Assembly (NCBI GenBank): GCA_947624595.1
Contig: CANQLC010000015.1
Span: forward strand, 1 to 64,000
DNA from: Simplicispira sp017987055
GTDB taxonomy: Bacteria; Pseudomonadota; Gammaproteobacteria; Burkholderiales; Burkholderiaceae_C
Reading direction: 5' to 3'
DNA length: 64,000 bases
The notes below the pieces were generated by a model that was not told where the DNA came from, ran no database searches, and saw only the letters and a list, made by a program, of their open reading frames with translations. Position 1 is the stretch's first letter, and each line of letters starts with the position of its first letter. Shown here piece after piece: positions 56,636 to 64,000 of the stretch. A program made the translations under genes and the position numbers.

Positions 56636-59026
56636 ATGTCTACACTTTTCAGCCCAACCGATTTGGTTGTCCCGTTTGAAAACCTGAGAATGACCGACGT
56701 CGAGTCGGTCGGCGGTAAAAACGCCTCGCTCGGCGAGATGATTTCGCAACTGCCCGAGGGCGTGCGCGTGCCCACCGGCTTTGCCACCACCGCCCACGCT
56801 TTCCGCCAGTTTTTGGCTTTTGAGGGCTTGGCCGACAAAATCAGCGCCAAGCTGGCCGCGCTCGATACCGAAGACGTGCGCGCGCTGGCCGTGGTCGGCG
56901 CTGAAATCCGCGCGATGGTTGAGGCGCAGCCCTTTCCAGCCGATCTGCAACAAGCCATTGGCGAAGCCTTTGCCACCTTGTCCGCTGGCAACCCTGAAGC
57001 CAGCTTTGCCGTGCGTTCATCCGCCACCGCCGAAGATTTGCCCGATGCCTCGTTTGCTGGGCAGCAAGAAACCTTTCTGAACGTCGTCGGCATCGAAGAC
57101 GTGCTGCACAAGATGAAAGAGGTGTTTGCCAGCCTCTACAACGACCGCGCCATCAGCTACCGCGTTCACAAAGGCTTTGCCCACGACGTGGTGGCCTTGT
57201 CGGCAGGCGTGCAGCGCATGGTGCGCTCTGACCTTGGCGCAGCGGGCGTGATGTTCACCATCGACACCGAATCGGGCTTTGAAGATGTGGTGTTTATCAC
57301 CAGCAGCTACGGCCTCGGCGAAACCGTGGTGCAGGGCGCTGTCAACCCAGACGAGTTCTACGTCCACAAGCCGATGCTCAAGGCCGGTAACCAAGCGGTA
57401 ATTCGCCGCAATTTGGGCAGCAAACTGATTCAGATGGTGTTTGCCACCCCCGAAGAAAAAGCTGCCAGCGGCAAGCTCATTAAGACTGTGGACGTGCCGA
57501 CTGAGCAGCGCAACCGCTACTCGCTCACCGATGCGGATGTTGAGCAACTGGCGCACTACGCGCTGGTGATTGAGCAGCACTATGGTCGCCCCATGGACAT
57601 CGAGTGGGGCAAAGACGGCCAAGACGGCCTGCTGTACATCCTGCAGGCGCGTCCTGAAACCGTCAAAAGCCAGTCCAACGGACAAGCCGAGCTGCGCTAC
57701 AAATTGAAGGGTACCGGCCCGGTGCTGGCCGAGGGTCGCGCTATTGGACAAAAAATCGGCACCGGTCCGGTGCGTCTGGTTCACAACATTGCCGAGATGG
57801 ACAAAGTCCAGCCCGGCGATGTGCTGGTGACCGACATGACCGACCCCAATTGGGAGCCGGTGATGAAGCGCGCCAGCGCCATCGTCACCAACCGGGGTGG
57901 GCGCACTTGCCACGCCGCCATCATTGCGCGCGAGCTGGGCATTCCGGCAGTGGTCGGCTGCGGCGACGCCACCGAGCTGCTGAAAGACGGCACGCTGGTG
58001 ACCGTGAGCTGCGCCGAGGGCGACACCGGCCGCATTTACGATGGCCTGCTAGAGACCGAAGTGACCGAAGTGCAGCGCGGCGAAATGCCGGTCTCGCCGG
58101 TCAAAATCATGATGAACGTTGGCAATCCGCAGTTGGCGTTTGACTTTTGCCAGTTGCCCAACGAAGGCGTTGGCTTGGCGCGGCTTGAATTCATCATCAA
58201 CAACAACATCGGCGTACACCCCAAGGCCATCTTGGACTACCCCAACATCGACAACGACCTGAAAAAGGCCGTGGAGTCGGTGGCGCGCGGCCATGCCAGC
58301 CCCCGGGCGTTTTACGTGGACAAAGTCGCTGAAGGCGTGGCGACGATTGCGGCGGCGTTTTGGCCTAAGCCCGTCATCGTGCGTTTGTCGGACTTCAAGA
58401 GCAACGAGTACCGCAAGCTGATTGGCGGCAGCCGCTACGAGCCGGAAGAAGAAAACCCGATGCTGGGCTTTCGCGGTGCGGCGCGCTACGTCAGCCAAGA
58501 GTTTGGCGAAGCGTTTGCGATGGAGTGCGAAGCCTTGAAACGCGTGCGCAACGACATGGGCCTGACCAACGTGCAAATCATGGTGCCGTTTGTGCGCACG
58601 CTGGGCCAAGCCGAGCGCGTGACGCAACTGCTGGCGCAGCAAGGTTTGCCGCGCGGTGACAACGGTCTGAAGCTGATCATGATGTGCGAGATTCCGAGCA
58701 ACGCCATCTTGGCCGAGCGCTTTTTGGAGTTCTTCGACGGCTTCTCGATTGGCTCAAACGACCTGACGCAGCTGACACTGGGTCTGGACCGCGATTCGGG
58801 CTTGGAGATTTTGGCGGTGGACTTTGACGAGCGTGACCCCGCCGTGCAAGCGTTGATTCATATGGCTATCCAAGCCTGCCGCGCGCAGGGCAAATACATC
58901 GGCATCTGCGGCCAAGGCCCCTCCGACCACCCGGACTTTGCGCAGTGGTTGGCTGACGAAGGCATCTCGTCGATCTCGCTCAACCCCGACAGCGTGATTG
59001 CCACTTGGCAGCAGTTGGCTGGCTAA
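56636..59026 (+). CDS. ppsA: Phosphoenolpyruvate synthase
   Basis: A 796-residue enzyme converting pyruvate and ATP to phosphoenolpyruvate, AMP and phosphate, the entry to gluconeogenesis. The N-terminal ATP-binding domain has SVGGKNASLGEM and AVRSSATAEDLPDASFAGQQETFLN; the mobile phosphohistidine domain has GGRTCHAAIIAREL (His426, with the Thr two residues before it as the PpsR target); the C-terminal barrel has GSNDLTQLTLGLDRDS and the catalytic GICGQGPSDHPDFA (Cys758). Its likely regulator ppsR is divergent, and a symporter operon follows in the same direction. Confidence 0.97.
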   Translation: MSTLFSPTDLVVPFENLRMTDVESVGGKNASLGEMISQLPEGVRVPTGFATTAHAFRQFLAFEGLADKISAKLAALDTEDVRALAVVGAEIRAMVEAQPFPADLQQAIGEAFATLSAGNPEASFAVRSSATAEDLPDASFAGQQETFLNVVGIEDVLHKMKEVFASLYNDRAISYRVHKGFAHDVVALSAGVQRMVRSDLGAAGVMFTIDTESGFEDVVFITSSYGLGETVVQGAVNPDEFYVHKPMLKAGNQAVIRRNLGSKLIQMVFATPEEKAASGKLIKTVDVPTEQRNRYSLTDADVEQLAHYALVIEQHYGRPMDIEWGKDGQDGLLYILQARPETVKSQSNGQAELRYKLKGTGPVLAEGRAIGQKIGTGPVRLVHNIAEMDKVQPGDVLVTDMTDPNWEPVMKRASAIVTNRGGRTCHAAIIARELGIPAVVGCGDATELLKDGTLVTVSCAEGDTGRIYDGLLETEVTEVQRGEMPVSPVKIMMNVGNPQLAFDFCQLPNEGVGLARLEFIINNNIGVHPKAILDYPNIDNDLKKAVESVARGHASPRAFYVDKVAEGVATIAAAFWPKPVIVRLSDFKSNEYRKLIGGSRYEPEEENPMLGFRGAARYVSQEFGEAFAMECEALKRVRNDMGLTNVQIMVPFVRTLGQAERVTQLLAQQGLPRGDNGLKLIMMCEIPSNAILAERFLEFFDGFSIGSNDLTQLTLGLDRDSGLEILAVDFDERDPAVQALIHMAIQACRAQGKYIGICGQGPSDHPDFAQWLADEGISSISLNPDSVIATWQQLAG

Positions 59027-59061
59027 CTGGCTTTATTGGCTATTAACCAGCCGTTGTGGTG

Positions 59062-59382
59062 ATGCGCGCTGCCCTTCCTGAAGCCGATGACGAGTGGCAG
59101 GAAGAGCGGCCTTTTCCGCCCGATTTGCACGACGCCCGCCACCTCAAGCTCAAAGCGGGGCTTTTGGTGGTTTGGGCGTCGGTGTCGTTTGGCGCCTGCT
59201 TTTTTGCCCGCGAGCTGACTTTGGCACTGAGCCATTGGCAGATTGGCTATTGGGTGGCAGCCCAAGGCACGGTGCTGGTGTTTATCGCCATCGTCGTGGC
59301 CTACGCAGCCCTTATGAGCCGCTTTGAGCGCCAAGATGGCGCAGCGGCCGCTCTTGCCGCGCAGCATGGTGATGCGCAGTGA
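59062..59382 (+). CDS. DUF4212 small subunit of a sodium:solute symporter
   Basis: A 106-residue membrane protein with two helices (LKAGLLVVWASVSFGACFFA and GYWVAAQGTVLVFIAIVVAYAALM). The G(F/Y)W-x-A-x-QG-x-(I/V)-x-VF pattern is that of DUF4212, a small protein found directly before SSS-family symporters of the VC_2705 subgroup. It ends in TGATG, so its stop overlaps the symporter start by one base. ATG 59062 is chosen; two GTG codons just upstream are alternatives. Confidence 0.85.
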   Translation: MRAALPEADDEWQEERPFPPDLHDARHLKLKAGLLVVWASVSFGACFFARELTLALSHWQIGYWVAAQGTVLVFIAIVVAYAALMSRFERQDGAAAALAAQHGDAQ

Positions 59383-61475
59383 TGCCTAGCTCGACCGAAT
59401 CTGCCCAATCTGCCAGCTATGCCCGCCGCCTGCACCGCATGTTGGGGCTGTATGTGCTGGGGGTGCTGGGGTTTTTGGCGCTGATGGCATGGGCGGAGCA
59501 GCGCGGCCTGTCGCGCCACTGGATTGGCCCGATTTTTCTGTTTTTCACCGTCATGGTCTACGCCGCGATTGGCGTCTATGGCCGCACCTCTGATCCTCAG
59601 GAGTATTACGTCGCCGGGCGGCGCATTCCGCCGATGTACAACGGCATGGCCGCTGCCGCCGATTGGATGAGCGCGGCATCGTTCATCAGCCTCTCGGGCG
59701 CGCTGTATTTGCAAGGCTTCTCGGGCACGCCCGGCCACGCAGGCGGGTTGGCGTATGTGCTGGGCTGGACGGGCGGCTTTTGCTTGGTGGCGATTTTGGT
59801 CGCGCCGCATTTGCGGGCGATGGGCTTGTACACCGTGCCCGACTTCTTTCAGGTGCGCTTTGGTGGCCGCTGGCCGCGCGTGATTGCTGCGCTGGCGGTG
59901 GTGGTGTGCTCGTTTACCTACGTCGTAGCGCAGATTTATGGCGTTGGCTTGATTGCCTCGCGCCTGACCGGGGTGCAGTTTGAGATTGGCATCATGCTCG
60001 GCCTGGGCGGTGTGCTGCTGTGCTCGTTTTTGGGTGGGATGCGCGCCATCACGTGGACACAGGTGGCGCAGTACGTGGTGGTGCTGCTGGCGTTTTTGAT
60101 TCCGGTGTCGTGGCTGGCTTACAAGCAGTTGGGCAACCCGATGGCACCGCTGGTCTATGGCGTGCAGATTGGCAAGATTGCCGATTTGGAAACCCAGCTG
60201 CTCGACTCCCCCGCTGAGCACGCCGTGATTGCCGCGTACCTGAAGCGCGCCCAAAATTTTGAAGCCCGACTGCAAGATGTGGATGCAGCGCTAGAGCACG
60301 AGCGCGAAATCGGCCAAGCCCAGATCCACCGCTTGCGCGCCCAAAACGCTGATGTCGGTTTGATCGTCGCCGCCAGCCGCGAATTGGCGGCCTTGCCGCG
60401 CGACGCCGCTGCCGCGCGCGAGCTGTGGACGCTGAAAATGCGCGAAAACTACGAGCGCGCCCGTCCGCTGGGTGGCCTGCCGCGCCACAGCCAGCCCTAC
60501 GCGGGCGACCCGGGCGGCACGCCGCAAGAGCAGGCCGACTACCAAGACACGCGGCGCAACTTTTTGGCGCTGATGTTCTGCCTGATGGTCGGCACCGCCG
60601 GCCTGCCGCACCTACTGACGCGCTTTTACACCGTGCCCACCGTAGCCGGCGCACGCCGCTCCGTCGGCTGGGCGCTGTTTTTTATCGCGCTGATTTACAT
60701 GAGCGCGCCGGCGCTGGCGGTGCTGGTGAAGTTTGAGGTGATGAACAACCTCGTCGGCAGCAGCTTTGACGCGCTGCCCAACTGGATGGCGCAGTGGGCG
60801 CGGGTCGATGCCTCGCTGCTGTCGGTGGAAGACATCAATGGCGACGGCGTGGTGCAGTTTGGCGAGATTCGCTTCGGCGCCGACCTCATCATGCTGGCCA
60901 CGCCCGAGCTGGGCGGCATGCCGTATGTCGTTTCGGGTCTGGTGGCGGCGGGCGGCTTGGCCGCAGCGCTGTCCACGGCGGATGGTTTGTTGCTGACCAT
61001 TAGCAACGCCTTGGTGCGTGACCTGTATTTCCAGTCGCGCCCGCGCAGCGCCTCGCCCGAGCAGCGCGTCATCTTGACCAAATTCACCCTGCTGGCGGTG
61101 GCGCTGGTGGCGGCATTTGTGGCGTCCCTCAAGCCGTCGGACATCTTGCCGCTGGTTTCGGCCTCGTTCTCGCTGGCGGCGTCGGCGTTTGTGCCGGTGA
61201 TGGTGCTGGGCATCTTTTGGCGCGGCACCACGCGCAAGGGTGCCGTGGCTGGGATGTTGTGCGGGCTGGGCGTGGCGGTGTATTACATGGCCTCGCACTC
61301 ACCGCTGGTGCAAGACTGGCTGCCACGCTGGCTGCTGGCCGATGGGCTGTGGTTTGGCATCCAGCCGATGTCTGCCGGGGTGTTTGGTGTCAGCGCGGGT
61401 TTAGCGTCGGCCGCGCTGGTCAGTTGGATCACCCGGCCAGTGCCCGAGCAGCCGCTGGTGCGCTTTGAGATGTGA
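59382..61475 (+). CDS. Sodium:solute symporter (acetate-permease-like, VC_2705 subgroup)
   Basis: A 697-residue SSS-family transporter with about 13 helices, typical of acetate/short-organic-acid uptake; it pairs with the DUF4212 protein. Conserved segments are YYVAGRRIPPMYNGMAAAADWMSAASFISLSG, GTAGLPHLLTRFYTVP and AAALSTADGLLLTISNAL. Two soluble insertions make it longer than ActP: about 100 charged, helix-rich residues near 265-385, and a loop (about 460-510) with a textbook EF-hand, DINGDGVVQFGE at 484-495. The substrate is inferred from family and from the upstream ppsA. It overlaps the small-subunit gene by one base. Confidence 0.9.
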   Translation: MPSSTESAQSASYARRLHRMLGLYVLGVLGFLALMAWAEQRGLSRHWIGPIFLFFTVMVYAAIGVYGRTSDPQEYYVAGRRIPPMYNGMAAAADWMSAASFISLSGALYLQGFSGTPGHAGGLAYVLGWTGGFCLVAILVAPHLRAMGLYTVPDFFQVRFGGRWPRVIAALAVVVCSFTYVVAQIYGVGLIASRLTGVQFEIGIMLGLGGVLLCSFLGGMRAITWTQVAQYVVVLLAFLIPVSWLAYKQLGNPMAPLVYGVQIGKIADLETQLLDSPAEHAVIAAYLKRAQNFEARLQDVDAALEHEREIGQAQIHRLRAQNADVGLIVAASRELAALPRDAAAARELWTLKMRENYERARPLGGLPRHSQPYAGDPGGTPQEQADYQDTRRNFLALMFCLMVGTAGLPHLLTRFYTVPTVAGARRSVGWALFFIALIYMSAPALAVLVKFEVMNNLVGSSFDALPNWMAQWARVDASLLSVEDINGDGVVQFGEIRFGADLIMLATPELGGMPYVVSGLVAAGGLAAALSTADGLLLTISNALVRDLYFQSRPRSASPEQRVILTKFTLLAVALVAAFVASLKPSDILPLVSASFSLAASAFVPVMVLGIFWRGTTRKGAVAGMLCGLGVAVYYMASHSPLVQDWLPRWLLADGLWFGIQPMSAGVFGVSAGLASAALVSWITRPVPEQPLVRFEM

Positions 61476-61501
61476 GCCTGATTGATAGGGTTTGCGGGCA
61501 C

Positions 61502-61530
61502 AAAAAAAGCGGCTGTGAAACCGCTTTTTC
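61502..61530. terminator. Bidirectional terminator between symporter and FKBP genes
   Basis: AAAAAAAGCGG (61502-61512) pairs with CCGCTTTTT (61521-61529); both strands carry a T run at the 3' side. The genes on each side converge. Confidence 0.9.
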
Positions 61531-61559
61531 GCTTTTTGATGGGGACAGTGCCCGCTGGA

Positions 61560-61919
61560 TTAGCGACCGACGCCGACCAGCTCCACGTCAAACTTCAGCG
61601 TAGCGTTGGGTGGAATCACGCCGCCGGCGCCGCGTGCGCCGTAACCCAAGCCTGCCGGAATAATCAGCGTGCGCTGGCCGCCGATTTTCATGCCCTGCAC
61701 GCCTTCGTCCCAGCCCTTGATGACCTGACCGGCGCCCAGCCCGAAAGCAAACACGTCGTTGCGGTCGCGGCTGGAGTCGAATTTGGCACCTTGCTCGCCG
61801 TTGTTGTAAAGCCAGCCGGTGTAGTGCACGCTGACCTGTTGGCCTTTAACGGCCTCGGCGCCTTCGCCGACAACGGTGTCTTCGTATTGCAGGCCAGAAG
61901 CGGTGGTGGTGAATGCCAT
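61560..61919 (-). CDS. FKBP-type peptidyl-prolyl isomerase
   Basis: A 119-residue single-domain FKBP catalysing proline isomerisation in the cytoplasm. Active-site and pocket residues are visible: VHYTGWLYNNG, KFDSSRDRNDVFAFGLGAGQVIKGWDEGV, GGQRTLIIPAGLGYGARGAGGVIPPNATLKFDVELV. There is no signal peptide. ATG 61919 follows AAAGGA six bases upstream on the minus strand. It converges on the symporter gene. Confidence 0.94.
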   Translation of the reverse strand: MAFTTTASGLQYEDTVVGEGAEAVKGQQVSVHYTGWLYNNGEQGAKFDSSRDRNDVFAFGLGAGQVIKGWDEGVQGMKIGGQRTLIIPAGLGYGARGAGGVIPPNATLKFDVELVGVGR

Positions 61920-61961
61920 AAACAATCCTTTTATTGTGTCAGTTTGGGTAAATTTACTCTA

Positions 61962-62012
61962 TAAATGATAGCTGCTAGCGCACGTGTTTATTGGGCTAGA
62001 GGCCGATTTCAC
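61962..62012 (-). repeat. Intergenic repeat copy upstream of the FKBP gene
   Basis: ATGATAGCTGCTAGCGCACGTGTTT... GGGCTAGAGGCCG; essentially the same as the copy at 52566-52622, reversed orientation. Confidence 0.9.
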
Positions 62013-62029
62013 CTATATTTATTGTGTTT

Positions 62030-62335
62030 TTACTTCTTGGCGCGGCCTGCGACCCAGCGGGTGGCAAAGGCTTGCACGTCGTTCAGGCGCTTGAGCAAGT
62101 CGGCACCCGAGGCGGTGACGATATAGCCCTCGGTGCCGTGGTCGAGCAAGCCGGCCTCGCGCAGCTCTTTGATGCGGGTGTTGAGCGTGTTGGGCGTAAT
62201 GCCGCCGACGCTGTCTTGCAGCAGGCGAAAGGTTTGCGGATGGCCATCGCGCAAGGCCCACAGGACGCGCAAGGCATAACGGCGTTCGAGCCGCTCAAAC
62301 AACTGGTTGATAGCGGTATTTTCTTTGGAGCTCAT
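62030..62335 (-). CDS. HxlR-family winged-helix regulator
   Basis: A 101-residue transcription regulator. RRYALRVLWALRDGHPQTFRLLQDSVGGITPNTLNTRIKELREAGLL is the HxlR-type winged helix (compare KWTLLILR-L-G-RF-EL-I-S-T-RLKELE-GL), followed by a short C-terminal helix and a basic end. It lacks the conserved N-terminal Cys of redox-sensing HxlR proteins, so it is more likely ligand-independent or of unknown signal. It lies upstream of the FKBP gene on the same strand, with a repeat copy between them. Confidence 0.78.
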   Translation of the reverse strand: MSSKENTAINQLFERLERRYALRVLWALRDGHPQTFRLLQDSVGGITPNTLNTRIKELREAGLLDHGTEGYIVTASGADLLKRLNDVQAFATRWVAGRAKK

Positions 62336-62637
62336 GTGGCTTCTCCTTACGCAGTAGGGAATCAGGGGGGAATTTCAACGCCCGTCGCAAAGCGCTTTGG
62401 GGTGCGGTGCGGACTATAGCGCTGAATCTATTTTGCTACAAGTTTAATAGCTCATAACGCACACCCGGTATGCGCCAGACCTCCAAAACGCTTGAGGCTC
62501 CCGAAAGTGTGGTGGCCTTACAACTGCGAATCACGGCACCCCCAGCGAACGGCACAAAAAAGCGCCTGCTGCTCCGTCGTCGCACAACGGGGAGCAGCAG
62601 GCGCTCTTGCGCCAGCTAGGCCAATGGCCGCTGTGGG
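62336..62637. other. Noncoding region between HxlR gene and rpoD
   Basis: No supportable gene. It holds the ribosome site of the HxlR gene (GAGAAG on the minus strand), a diverged repeat copy near 62440-62490 (AATAGCTCATAACGCAC...), and the rpoD terminator. I looked for tRNA-like folds and saw none. Confidence 0.7.
62556..62605 (-). terminator. Terminator of rpoD
   Basis: AGCGCCTGCTGCTCC (62561-62575) pairs perfectly over 15 bp with 62591-62605 around a 15-base loop; the A run at 62556-62561 is the T run on the minus strand. Placed about 33 bases after the rpoD stop. Confidence 0.9.
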
Positions 62638-64000
62638 TTACAGCGAATCGATAAAGCTGCGCAGTTTGTCGCTGCGGCTGGGGTGCTTTAACTTGCGCAG
62701 CGCCTTGGCTTCAATTTGGCGAATGCGCTCGCGCGTCACGTCAAATTGCTTGCCGACTTCTTCCAGCGTGTGGTCGGTGGACATTTCGATGCCAAAGCGC
62801 ATGCGCAGCACTTTGGCTTCGCGCGGCGTCAGGCCATCCAGAATGTCTTTGACCACATCGCGCAGACCGGCTTGCATGGCAGCGTCAATCGGCGCGGTGT
62901 TGGCACCGTCTTCGATGAAGTCGCCCAAGTGGCTGTCGTCGTCGTCACCAATCGGCGTTTCCATCGAGATCGGCTCTTTGGCAATCTTCATGATCTTGCG
63001 GATTTTGTCCTCCGGAATTTCCATCCGCTCGGCCAGCACCGATGCATCCGGCTCAAAACCAAACTCCTGCAGGTGTTGGCGGCTGATGCGGTTCATCTTG
63101 TTGATGGTCTCGATCATGTGCACCGGAATGCGGATGGTGCGCGCTTGGTCGGCAATCGAGCGCGTAATCGCTTGGCGAATCCACCACGTGGCGTAGGTCG
63201 AGAATTTGTAGCCACGGCGGTATTCAAACTTGTCCACCGCCTTCATCAGGCCAATGTTGCCCTCTTGAATCAGGTCGAGAAACTGCAGGCCGCGGTTGGT
63301 GTATTTTTTGGCAATCGAAATCACGAGGCGCAAGTTGGCCTCGATCATCTCTTTCTTGGCACCGCGCGAGGTCGATTCGCCCGCGTTCATGCGCTTGTTG
63401 ATGAGTTTGAGCTCGGTCAACGGCACCACGGCGTTGTTTTGCAACTCGGTCAGTTTTTGCTGCAGGTCTTGGATGGGCGGGATGTTGCGCGCCATCACCG
63501 TGCTCCACGGCTTGCCGGCGGTGGCTTGCTTTTCGACCCATTGCTGGTTGAGCAAGTTGGCCGGAAAGTCTTTGATGAACTGCTCTTGCGGCATGCCGCA
63601 TTTGTCCACAATGATGCGGCGCATTTCGCGCTCTTTTTTGCGCACATCGTCCACCAGAGCGCGCACCATGTCGCACAGCTTTTCAATCGTCTTGGCGGTA
63701 AAGCGGATGGTCATCAGCTGCTCGCTCAGAGCGTGCTGCACCTTCATGTAGGCCGGCGTGCCGTAGCCGTCTTTTTCGTAGATTTTGTGGATCTTCTCGA
63801 ACATCTCGCGCATCAGGTCAAAGCGGCGCAGGGCTTCGTTCTTCAGCTCTTCCAAGCGGCGGGTCATGGCTTTGGAGCCGCCCTTGCCGTCGTCATCGTC
63901 GTCCTCGTCAAACTCGTCAAAGTCTTCCTCGGCCACGTAGTCGTCGGCTTCGTTGGGGTTGGAGAAGCCATCGACGATGGTGGTGATGACCACTTTGCCG
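62638..64000 (-). CDS. rpoD: RNA polymerase primary sigma factor RpoD (3' part)
   Basis: The last 453 residues of sigma70, open at the window edge, so its start lies beyond 64000. The visible part has an acidic stretch (EEDFDEFDEDDDDDGKGG), the non-conserved region, region 1.2-2 with RLVISIAKKYTNRGLQFLDLIQEGNIGLMKAVDKFEYRRGYKFSTYATWWIRQAITR (core binding, -10 recognition), region 3 and region 4.2 VTRERIRQIEAKALRKLKHPSR (-35 helix). It ends SDKLRSFIDSL. Overall it matches the betaproteobacterial housekeeping sigma factor. A strong terminator follows. Confidence 0.97.
   Translation of the reverse strand, partial: GKVVITTIVDGFSNPNEADDYVAEEDFDEFDEDDDDDGKGGSKAMTRRLEELKNEALRRFDLMREMFEKIHKIYEKDGYGTPAYMKVQHALSEQLMTIRFTAKTIEKLCDMVRALVDDVRKKEREMRRIIVDKCGMPQEQFIKDFPANLLNQQWVEKQATAGKPWSTVMARNIPPIQDLQQKLTELQNNAVVPLTELKLINKRMNAGESTSRGAKKEMIEANLRLVISIAKKYTNRGLQFLDLIQEGNIGLMKAVDKFEYRRGYKFSTYATWWIRQAITRSIADQARTIRIPVHMIETINKMNRISRQHLQEFGFEPDASVLAERMEIPEDKIRKIMKIAKEPISMETPIGDDDDSHLGDFIEDGANTAPIDAAMQAGLRDVVKDILDGLTPREAKVLRMRFGIEMSTDHTLEEVGKQFDVTRERIRQIEAKALRKLKHPSRSDKLRSFIDSL

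Noticed and set aside
62336..62555. Possible tRNA or small RNA gene before rpoD
   Set aside because: I tried to fold a cloverleaf and found no acceptor stem, T-loop GTTC or CCA; only a diverged repeat and a terminator are visible.

Overview
This window looks like chromosomal DNA of a betaproteobacterium of the order Burkholderiales, most likely Comamonadaceae. The grounds are the GC-rich coding sequence, the housekeeping genes (pyrG-kdsA-eno-ftsB, dapA-bamC, parE/parC, ppsA/ppsR, tsaE-amiC, rpoD), TACAAT-type -10 boxes close to start codons, and a short intergenic repeat of roughly 50-60 bp (arms like GCCTCTAGCCC and GCGCTAGCAGCTAT) scattered all through it. I saw no rRNA, tRNA, CRISPR array, transposase or prophage gene. 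The family assignment is inference.

Layout. 1-12 kb: an MsbA-type ABC exporter, then the parts of an AttEFGH-like ABC system (CrtC/AttH-type lipocalin-like protein and FtsX-type permease on the minus strand, cognate-looking ATPase at 10.5-11.2 kb). These parts are split by two plus-strand genes: a 1351-residue secreted protein carrying both a subtilisin and a trypsin domain, and an Hsp20 chaperone with a sigma32-like promoter. 11-28 kb: miaA, a Bcr/CflA drug transporter, a chemoreceptor, gdhA, mutL, a glycine-zipper lipoprotein, dedA, amiC-tsaE, queG, two tandem degenerate-EAL/HDOD proteins, a DUF455 ferritin-like protein, a gamma-carbonic anhydrase and hslO. 28-42 kb: a CZB-domain protein, the pyrG-kdsA-eno-ftsB block, coaBC-dut, a SlyB-like lipoprotein, an SlpA/SlyD-like FKBP, a YcfD-type ribosomal oxygenase, an alanine-rich lipoprotein, dapA-bamC, a methyltransferase, a 57-residue membrane protein and an MFS transporter.

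42-64 kb: parE and parC are separated by an MqsR/MqsA toxin-antitoxin module flanked by two direct copies of the repeat. Then come a second chemoreceptor, a RidA protein, comEC, a VF530 protein, bfr divergent from ahpC-ahpF, ppsR divergent from ppsA, a DUF4212/sodium-solute symporter pair whose large subunit carries a textbook EF-hand loop, an FKBP isomerase, an HxlR regulator, and the 3' part of rpoD running off the window.

The most interesting signals are four. First, the repeat family occupies not only intergenic sites (one copy forms a rho-independent terminator) but also in-frame stretches inside at least six protein genes, including miaA, mutL, coaBC and comEC. Second, the dual-fold protease has its trypsin domain lodged inside a beta-repeat domain. 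Third, mqsRA sits between the two topoisomerase IV genes, bracketed by matched repeat copies. Fourth, the putative Ca-binding loop lies in the SSS symporter. Working together, ahpC/ahpF/bfr form a peroxide and iron defence cluster; ppsA/ppsR and the acetate-type symporter suggest gluconeogenic use of small organic acids; two chemoreceptors, CZB and HDOD proteins point to motility and signalling.
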